This document shows positions 59,072-64,000 of a stretch of DNA of 64,000 nucleotides, one piece after another. Source of the stretch: Alphaproteobacteria bacterium. Lineage in GTDB: Bacteria > Pseudomonadota > Alphaproteobacteria > Caulobacterales > Hyphomonadaceae. Within the stretch, counting starts at the first letter, position 1; each line of letters opens with the position of its first letter. The stretch lies in contig WGLW01000025.1 in NCBI GenBank assembly GCA_016125405.1, forward strand, positions 1 through 64,000, given 5' to 3'. The position numbers and the translations under genes were made by a program. The notes beneath the pieces are model-generated. The model ran no database searches. It was not told the DNA's origin and saw only the letters and a list, made by a program, of their open reading frames with translations.

Positions 59072-60094
59072 TCAGACGATCACCGGTGCGCGATAGACCT
59101 CGCCGCGGGTGAGGACGGCCCATGCTATCCTCGCGGTCTTGTTGGCCATGGCGACAGTGACCAACCGGCTCGGCTTGCGCGTCATCAAGGAGCGCACCCA
59201 GACACCGGTGGCTGATGCATTGACCGCCGCGCGGCGGATCACCGATGTCGCTCCAACCACCAACAGCTTCCTCAGATAGCCGTCACCCATCTTCGAGATG
59301 CGGCCCAGGCGGTCCTTGCCGCCGGAGGAGTTCTGTCGTGGGACGAGCCCAAGGAACGCGGCGAACTCGCGGCCAGAGCGGAACAGACCAGGCTCCGGGA
59401 CCGACGCGGCGAGGGCGGTCGCCGTGATGATCCCGACGCCGGGGATTGTCGCCAGGCGCTGGCTCGCTTCATTCTGGCGATGCCAGATCATCAATTGCCG
59501 ATCGAGAGCATGAATCTGCACGGCCAGCGCATCGAGCTGGTCGGCCAGCATCAGCAAGGCGGAGCGCGCGAGGTCTGGAAAGACGGGTGCTGGCGCATTG
59601 CTGAGCTGCTCGGTGAGTTCAGCCGATCGACGCGCGCCCTGCGGAGCGATTATCCCAAACTCGCCGCAATGGCCTCGGATGGCGTTGATCAACATGGTGC
59701 GCTGGCGCACCAGCAGATCGCGCGTTCGATGCAGCACCAAGACACTTTGCTGTTCGGCGCTCTTCACCGGTACGAATCGCATGCTGGGCCGCGTCACGGC
59801 TTCGCAGATCGCCTCGGCGTCGGCGGCATCGTTCTTCTGCCGGCGGAGATAAGCCTTCACGTAACTGGGGGGCATCAGTCGGACGTCGTGGCCCAAGGCG
59901 CTGATCTCTCGCGCCCAGAAGTGCGACGTGGCGCAAGCCTCCATGCCCACCCGGCAGGGCGGCAGCGCCTCGAAAAACTTCAATACCTCGGCGCGTCGTA
60001 GCTTCCTGCGGACAACGACCTGACCCGCTGCATCGACGCCATGGACCTGGAATACGGACTTGGCGAGATCAATCCCGATCGTGCTAATCTTCAT
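59072..60094 (-). CDS. IS110-family DEDD transposase (IS1111 group)
   Basis: This is a 340-residue transposase, full length and apparently intact. The RuvC-like DEDD domain opens TIGIDLAKSVFQVHGVD and has VGMEACATSHFWAREI and YLRRQKNDAADAEAICEA; the Tnp_20 domain has IPGVGIITATALAAS and NSSGGKDRLGRISKMGDGYLRKLLV with the catalytic serine. IS110-family transposases move by guide-RNA-directed recombination without terminal repeats or long target duplications. It is encoded on the minus strand between subterminal repeats. Confidence 0.95.
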   Translation of the reverse strand: MKISTIGIDLAKSVFQVHGVDAAGQVVVRRKLRRAEVLKFFEALPPCRVGMEACATSHFWAREISALGHDVRLMPPSYVKAYLRRQKNDAADAEAICEAVTRPSMRFVPVKSAEQQSVLVLHRTRDLLVRQRTMLINAIRGHCGEFGIIAPQGARRSAELTEQLSNAPAPVFPDLARSALLMLADQLDALAVQIHALDRQLMIWHRQNEASQRLATIPGVGIITATALAASVPEPGLFRSGREFAAFLGLVPRQNSSGGKDRLGRISKMGDGYLRKLLVVGATSVIRRAAVNASATGVWVRSLMTRKPSRLVTVAMANKTARIAWAVLTRGEVYRAPVIV

Positions 60095-60162
60095 GGTGGG
60101 CGGCTCCTGCTCGTGGCGGTTGCTTCAACAACGACCACCCTATGGCGCTTCGACGCCGGACA

Positions 60163-60176
60163 CAGGGGCCGTCCAC
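60163..60176. repeat. Subterminal inverted repeat of IS1111-type element, right
   Basis: CAGGGGCCGTCCAC is the exact reverse complement of the left repeat. It lies 68 bp upstream of the transposase start, so the 5' non-coding part is short, as expected for the IS1111 group. Confidence 0.9.
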
Positions 60177-60242
60177 CCCATCAGTCTAATGCGAAACTGT
60201 CTGCGTTTTCTCACGTGTTTGGCGCTAGGAGAGCCGTCATTT

Positions 60243-61625
60243 TCAGGTGGGCGACTTTCCAGAAGCCGGCCGGCGGAAGACGAAATAGCAGATGACCACG
60301 ACGAGGAGGCAAGCGCAGCTGGCGCCAAGCTCGATCGCGCTCTGTTTCTTGAACGCCATCGCCCCCAGGACGGCGAGCATGGCGATGATCGTGAGATAGC
60401 CGCTCCAGGGATAGAACCACGTCTTGATATGCAGATTTTCTGGCGGCGTTCGCGGCCGCAGGATCAATTGCGATACGACTATGCCGAGATAGACGAAGAT
60501 CATCAGCGCGCCGGTGGCGTTTACGAGGAAAGCAAACACGAGATCTGGCGAAATGACCGATGCGCCAACCGCCACAGCGGCGATCAGGGCGGCGATCAGG
60601 ATAGCGCGGGAAGGTACGCCGCGCGTGTCCACCCTAACCAGCCATTGTGGCGCGTCGCCCTTCGCCGCCAGCGTGAACAGGATGCGCGAGGCGACATAAA
60701 TCCCTGAATTGAGGCACGAGAGAACGGCTATGAGAACGATGATGTTCATGCCCAGTTCGGCGCCGGGAATGCCAATCCGTCCCAGCGTGGCGGCGAACGG
60801 CGACAGCCCGGTTTTCACCTCGTTCCATGGAATTACGGCGACAATCAAACCTACGGATCCGACGTAGAAAAGCAGGATGCGCACCACCAGCGTGGTGGAA
60901 AGGCTGGCGATAGCCTTTTCGGATTCGTTGGCCTCCGCCGCGGCGACAGTGGCGATCTCGGCGCCGGTCAGCGCGAAGATCAGCGTTGTGACCCCGATCA
61001 GGACCGGCGCCCATCCGTTCGGCGCGAAGCCGCCGAAATTCATCCAGTTGCCGAAGGTCGGTCCGTGCGGGGAGGTCAAACCACAGGCATAGCTCGCAGC
61101 AATGATGATAAAGACGATGATTGCAGCGACCTTGATCGACGAAAACCAGAATTCGAACTCGCCATACGACCGCGTCGACAGGAGATTGGATCCGGTGAGC
61201 GCCGCAGTGAGAACCAGGCCCGTCGCCCAAACCGGAAGGTCGGGCAGCCACTGGCCGACGATGCGTGCGCCGGCGATGGCCTCAATGGCTACCACGATCA
61301 CCCAGAAATACCAGTAGAGCCAGCCGGACGCGAAGCCGGCCAGCGGGCCGAGCGCGAGGCGTGAGAACTCGGTGAAGGCGCCAGCTTCAGGGTGGGACAT
61401 CGCCATTTCACCCAGCATGCGCATGACAAAGAGGACGATGACGCCGGTGAGAAGGTAACTGACGGTGACTGCGGGTCCGATGGCTGCGATCGCGTTGGAG
61501 GAGTTGACGAACAGGCCGGCCCCGATGATGCCGCCGATGGAGATCATCGTCACATGGCGGGTGCGAAGCGACCTGCTGAGCTTCGATGGCGCTAGTTCTG
61601 CGGCCGGTGCGCTTGCTTGCTCCAA
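60243..61625 (-). CDS. Amino-acid permease (APC superfamily, AAT family)
   Basis: This is an about 460-residue 12-helix permease. The first helix carries the APC motif ISIGGIIGAGLFVNSS, followed by YLLTGVIVLFVMRMLGEMAMSHPEAGAFTEF, both typical of GabP/ProY/AnsP-type amino-acid:proton symporters. The start is TTG 61625 with GAGGGG seven bases ahead; ATG choices further upstream would run into the divergent gene at 61779. It faces an amidohydrolase-aminotransferase operon, suggesting import of an amino acid or amide used by those enzymes. Confidence 0.88.
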   Translation of the reverse strand: MEQASAPAAELAPSKLSRSLRTRHVTMISIGGIIGAGLFVNSSNAIAAIGPAVTVSYLLTGVIVLFVMRMLGEMAMSHPEAGAFTEFSRLALGPLAGFASGWLYWYFWVIVVAIEAIAGARIVGQWLPDLPVWATGLVLTAALTGSNLLSTRSYGEFEFWFSSIKVAAIIVFIIIAASYACGLTSPHGPTFGNWMNFGGFAPNGWAPVLIGVTTLIFALTGAEIATVAAAEANESEKAIASLSTTLVVRILLFYVGSVGLIVAVIPWNEVKTGLSPFAATLGRIGIPGAELGMNIIVLIAVLSCLNSGIYVASRILFTLAAKGDAPQWLVRVDTRGVPSRAILIAALIAAVAVGASVISPDLVFAFLVNATGALMIFVYLGIVVSQLILRPRTPPENLHIKTWFYPWSGYLTIIAMLAVLGAMAFKKQSAIELGASCACLLVVVICYFVFRRPASGKSPT

Positions 61626-61778
61626 GACGTGACCCCTCGTCGCTGACCTAGGCTGCCGCGACGGCGCCGCGTGGTTCCGCCCATTGTGATTAGCCTCTGT
61701 CTTCCAGCGGTTGGCAACCGGCTTGGAGACCGAAGGGGCGAGGTCTAGGCTCGCGGGAAGCAGATCGGGGAGGCAGCC

Positions 61779-63500
61779 ATGAAAGTCGGACGGCGAGACA
61801 TTCTGCTGGGCGGCTCGGCTGCGCTCGCTGCGGCCTATGCCGGCCCGGCCAGGGCCGCGCCTGGCCAGACTGCAGACATGATCCTCCATGGCGGCCAGGT
61901 GCTGACGGTCGATCCCAAATTCCGCAAGGCCAGCGCGGTCGCGGTGAAGGGCGGTAAAATCGCCGCCGTCGGCGGGCCTGAACTGCTAAAGGACTGGTCG
62001 TCGGTCAACACGATCGATCTGGCCGGCCGCACGCTGATGCCCGGCTTCAACGACGCCCATGTCCACATCTATGCCATCGCTCCGCGCGCCATCGAACCCG
62101 ACAAGACGAAATCCATAATCGAGTTGCAGGATGTGCTGCGCGCCAAGGCGGCGTCCCTTGGCAAGGGCGAGTGGATCACCGGCTATGGCTGGGACGAGGC
62201 GCAATGGACGGAGAAGCGCAACCCGACCCGCGCCGATCTCGACAAGGCGACACCGGACAATCCTGTGGTGCTGACGCGTGCCGGCTCCCACTCAGCCGTT
62301 GTGAACTCCCGTGCACTGGAGCTGGCGCATATCACGCGGGCGACGCCGGACCCGCAAGCGGGAATTATCGAGAAGGACGCCTCGGGCGAACCCAACGGCA
62401 TTATCCGCGAGCGGTTCGATATCGTATCACGCCTGGTGCCGGGCGACAGGTTCGAGACGCTCCGGGAGAGCTATGTCCAGGCACTGAAAAACCTTCTGCC
62501 GCTCGGCATCACCAGCTTCCAGTCCGCCTCCACCGGCATCGGGGACGAGCCGGTCGATGGCGAGCCGGTACGCGACGGTTCAGGCCTCACCTGGCGGCGC
62601 ATGCGTGGCATCTACGACCAGTTCGGCGCCGACCTGCCGCGCGCGACACTATACATCAATTTCCCGGGCGAAGCCCGGATGAAGGCGTTCGGCAAGAAGT
62701 CTGGCGATGGCGACGATCGGGTGCGGCTGGGGCCCATAGGCGAGAATCTGGTCGATGGCGGCTTCACCGGTCCCACGGCCTGGCTGCTTGCCGACTACAA
62801 GGGTCAGCCCGGTTTTCGCGGGAAGGGGCGCTTCACCGACGAGGAGCTGCAGAAGATCGTCGACACGTCGAACGAGTATGGCTGGCAGATGGGCCTCCAC
62901 GCCATCGGCGACGCCGCCATCGTGCAGACGGTGAAGGCCTATGCAGCGTCGCTGAAAAAACGCCCGCGCACCGATCACCGGTGGTTCCTGTGCCACTTCA
63001 CCATAATGCCGCCCGACGACACGATGAAGACGATGCACGATAACGCCATCATGATCGCCCAGCAGCCCAACTTCCTCTATAACCTCGAGGCCCGTTACGA
63101 GGCCACGCTGGACGACTGGCGTCTGGAGCACAACAATCCCATCGCCACGCCCGTGAAGAAGCACGGACTCTTCATGGCATTCTCGTCCGATAACCTGCCG
63201 ATCGACCCGCGCGTTGCGATCTATGCCGCAACCACGCGCAAGGGGCCGAGCGGCCGGGTGCATGGAATCGAGGAGAAAGTCAGCCGCGAAGAGGCGATCC
63301 GCATGCACACCGCCAATGGCGCGCATCTGTCGTGGGAAGAAAAGACCAAAGGCACGCTGGAGGTCGGCAAGCTGGCCGACATGGTGATCCTCAAGCAGGA
63401 CCCGCTGAAAGTGGTCGACAGCGAACTGCTGACGCTTGACGTCGACGCCACCTATGTCGGCGGGAAAATGGCCTACAAGCGGCCGGGAGCGCGCGCCTGA
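61779..63500 (+). CDS. Tat-exported amidohydrolase, YtcJ-like
   Basis: This is a 573-residue metal-dependent amidohydrolase of the YtcJ/amidohydro_3 type. The N-terminus GRRDILLGGSAALAAAYA is a twin-arginine-type signal. The first metal motif is FNDAHVHI (HxH), with further histidines in MGLHAIGDAAIV and CHFTIMPP, and an aspartate in FSSDNLPIDPR. It should hydrolyse an amide or related bond in the periplasm. The stop overlaps the start of a class III aminotransferase as TGATG, so the products are made together. The start ATG 61779 is preceded by GGGGAGG. Confidence 0.9.
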   Translation: MKVGRRDILLGGSAALAAAYAGPARAAPGQTADMILHGGQVLTVDPKFRKASAVAVKGGKIAAVGGPELLKDWSSVNTIDLAGRTLMPGFNDAHVHIYAIAPRAIEPDKTKSIIELQDVLRAKAASLGKGEWITGYGWDEAQWTEKRNPTRADLDKATPDNPVVLTRAGSHSAVVNSRALELAHITRATPDPQAGIIEKDASGEPNGIIRERFDIVSRLVPGDRFETLRESYVQALKNLLPLGITSFQSASTGIGDEPVDGEPVRDGSGLTWRRMRGIYDQFGADLPRATLYINFPGEARMKAFGKKSGDGDDRVRLGPIGENLVDGGFTGPTAWLLADYKGQPGFRGKGRFTDEELQKIVDTSNEYGWQMGLHAIGDAAIVQTVKAYAASLKKRPRTDHRWFLCHFTIMPPDDTMKTMHDNAIMIAQQPNFLYNLEARYEATLDDWRLEHNNPIATPVKKHGLFMAFSSDNLPIDPRVAIYAATTRKGPSGRVHGIEEKVSREEAIRMHTANGAHLSWEEKTKGTLEVGKLADMVILKQDPLKVVDSELLTLDVDATYVGGKMAYKRPGARA

Positions 63501-64000
63501 TGCCGGATACCGTCCGCCCCAATTCGCTCGACGCCTTCTGGATGCCGTTCACGCCGAACCGGCAGTTCAAGGCCGATCCCCGGATGATCGTCCGGGCCGA
63601 AGGCATGCACTATTACACGCCCGAGGGTCGGGCGATCATCGACGGAACATCCGGCCTCTGGTGCTGCGCCGCCGGCCATGCCCGTCCGCGAATCGTAGCG
63701 GCGATCCAGAAGGCGGCGGCCGAGCTGGACTACGCGACGAGCTTCAACCTCGGCCATCCCCTGGCCTTCGAGTTCGCCAACCGGCTGGCGGGCATCCTGC
63801 CGGAGGGCATGGACCGTATCGCCTTCACCAATTCGGGTTCAGAAAGCGTCGATACGGCGCTGAAGATTGCGCTCGCCTATCAGCGGGCGCGGGGCAAGGC
63901 AGGGAAGTTCCGGCTGATCGGACGCGAGCGCGGTTATCACGGCGTCAATTTCGGCGGTACGTCGGTGGGCGGCATCACGCGCAATCGCATGATGTTCGGT
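63500..64000 (+). CDS. Class III aminotransferase, omega-amino acid type (runs off window)
   Basis: The first 167 residues of a pyridoxal-phosphate aminotransferase are visible: DAFWMPFTPNRQFKADPRMI, then GTSGLWCCAAGHARPRIV, FNLGHPLAFEFANRLA and the cofactor-phosphate loop TNSGSESVDTALKIALAYQRARG, ending RERGYHGVNFGGTSVGGITRNRMMFG. This matches beta-alanine/omega-amino acid:pyruvate aminotransferases. The catalytic lysine lies outside the window. It begins within the amidohydrolase stop codon (TGATG). It is likely to deaminate the amine released or imported by its neighbours. Confidence 0.92.
   Translation, partial: MPDTVRPNSLDAFWMPFTPNRQFKADPRMIVRAEGMHYYTPEGRAIIDGTSGLWCCAAGHARPRIVAAIQKAAAELDYATSFNLGHPLAFEFANRLAGILPEGMDRIAFTNSGSESVDTALKIALAYQRARGKAGKFRLIGRERGYHGVNFGGTSVGGITRNRMMFG

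Larger units (their letters stand above)
58806..60185 (-). mobile_element. IS110-family element, IS1111 type, with predicted CT-core boundaries
   Basis: A 1.38-kb element contains a DEDD transposase, a short 5' non-coding part and a 250-bp 3' non-coding part. Perfect 14-bp subterminal inverted repeats (58808-58821 and 60163-60176) are the IS1111-group hallmark. Both junctions place a CT core dinucleotide (58806-58807 and 60186-60187) next to ATCAT and ATCAGT words, so I predict the empty site as ...GCTATCAT-CT-AATGCGAAACTG. The insertion lies between the PQQ dehydrogenase and the permease gene and breaks neither. Confidence 0.8.

Noticed and set aside
1-64000. CRISPR array, prophage, toxin-antitoxin or BGC core genes
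   Set aside because: No spaced direct repeats, no phage structural or integrase genes, no toxin-antitoxin pair and no PKS/NRPS or lanthipeptide enzymes were seen.
1-64000. tRNA or rRNA genes
   Set aside because: No cloverleaf-like segment with a TTCRANYC box or rRNA-like conserved stretch was noticed on reading; a covariance search would be needed to exclude one formally.

Overview
The window looks like a chromosome segment of a high-GC, TonB-receptor-rich alphaproteobacterium, of the Caulobacterales/Hyphomonadaceae or Rhizomicrobium/Sphingomonad type. This rests on three large TonB-dependent receptors (one of the Xanthomonas/Caulobacter sugar-receptor type), a Fec-type ECF sigma/anti-sigma/receptor trio, an RpiR-regulated inositol operon, a fused PQQ dehydrogenase and many ATGA or TGATG gene overlaps. 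There is no rRNA, tRNA or CRISPR array, so the genus cannot be fixed from this window alone.

Layout. 1-608: an IS630-type transposase end that has cut off an AAA/LuxR-type regulator gene. 801-2972: dcp peptidase. 3107-6854: a four-gene TetR-HlyD-ABC ATPase-ABC permease exporter operon resembling cecR-ybhGFS, with a candidate TetR operator in front. 7391-16320: an ester-degradation module (DUF3089 hydrolase, type-B carboxylesterase, TetR regulator, TonB receptor, acyl-CoA ligase). 16550-26819 (minus): a redox/metal region made of a Fec-like fecI-fecR-fecA signalling set, a tiny DxDxDG peptide, TlpA thioredoxin, DUF4266 lipoprotein, DUF3570 beta-barrel, an ApbE flavin transferase, and a redoxin/cytochrome c/PHM-like/EF-hand fusion. 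27307-32254 (minus): a glycolipid operon (GT39, GT2, AsnB amidotransferase, GtrA flippase). 32255-33296: non-coding, with a decayed IS6-type transposase.

33297-49558 is an inositol locus. On the minus strand lie an MFS transporter, a cytoplasmic-type sulfatase and a Gfo/Idh/MocA dehydrogenase. On the plus strand lie two tandem alpha/beta hydrolases, an RpiR regulator and a tightly overlapping iolC(fused aldolase)-iolD-iolE-iolB-iolA-ClC channel operon. A 14-bp motif GGAATAT-N3-TTTC occurs in the minus-strand/hydrolase divergent promoter region and again just before iolC. A sugar-type TonB receptor (50041-52863) follows. The simplest reading is uptake of a sulfated and/or acylated inositol, its de-esterification, and breakdown through the iol pathway.

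52975-64000: an acyl-CoA dehydrogenase; a secreted protein of unknown function plus a PQQ dehydrogenase lipoprotein; an IS110-family element of the IS1111 type with readable ends and a probable bridge RNA; and an amino-acid permease divergent from a Tat-exported amidohydrolase coupled to a class III aminotransferase that runs off the window.

The two observations I rate highest are (1) an ApbE-type flavinylation motif (DTLTGAT) inside the DUF3570 barrel protein next to its own ApbE, suggesting an outer-membrane flavoprotein system with TlpA and DUF4266, and (2) the IS1111-type element, whose two junctions each share an 8-nt word with the non-coding segment expected to encode its guide RNA.
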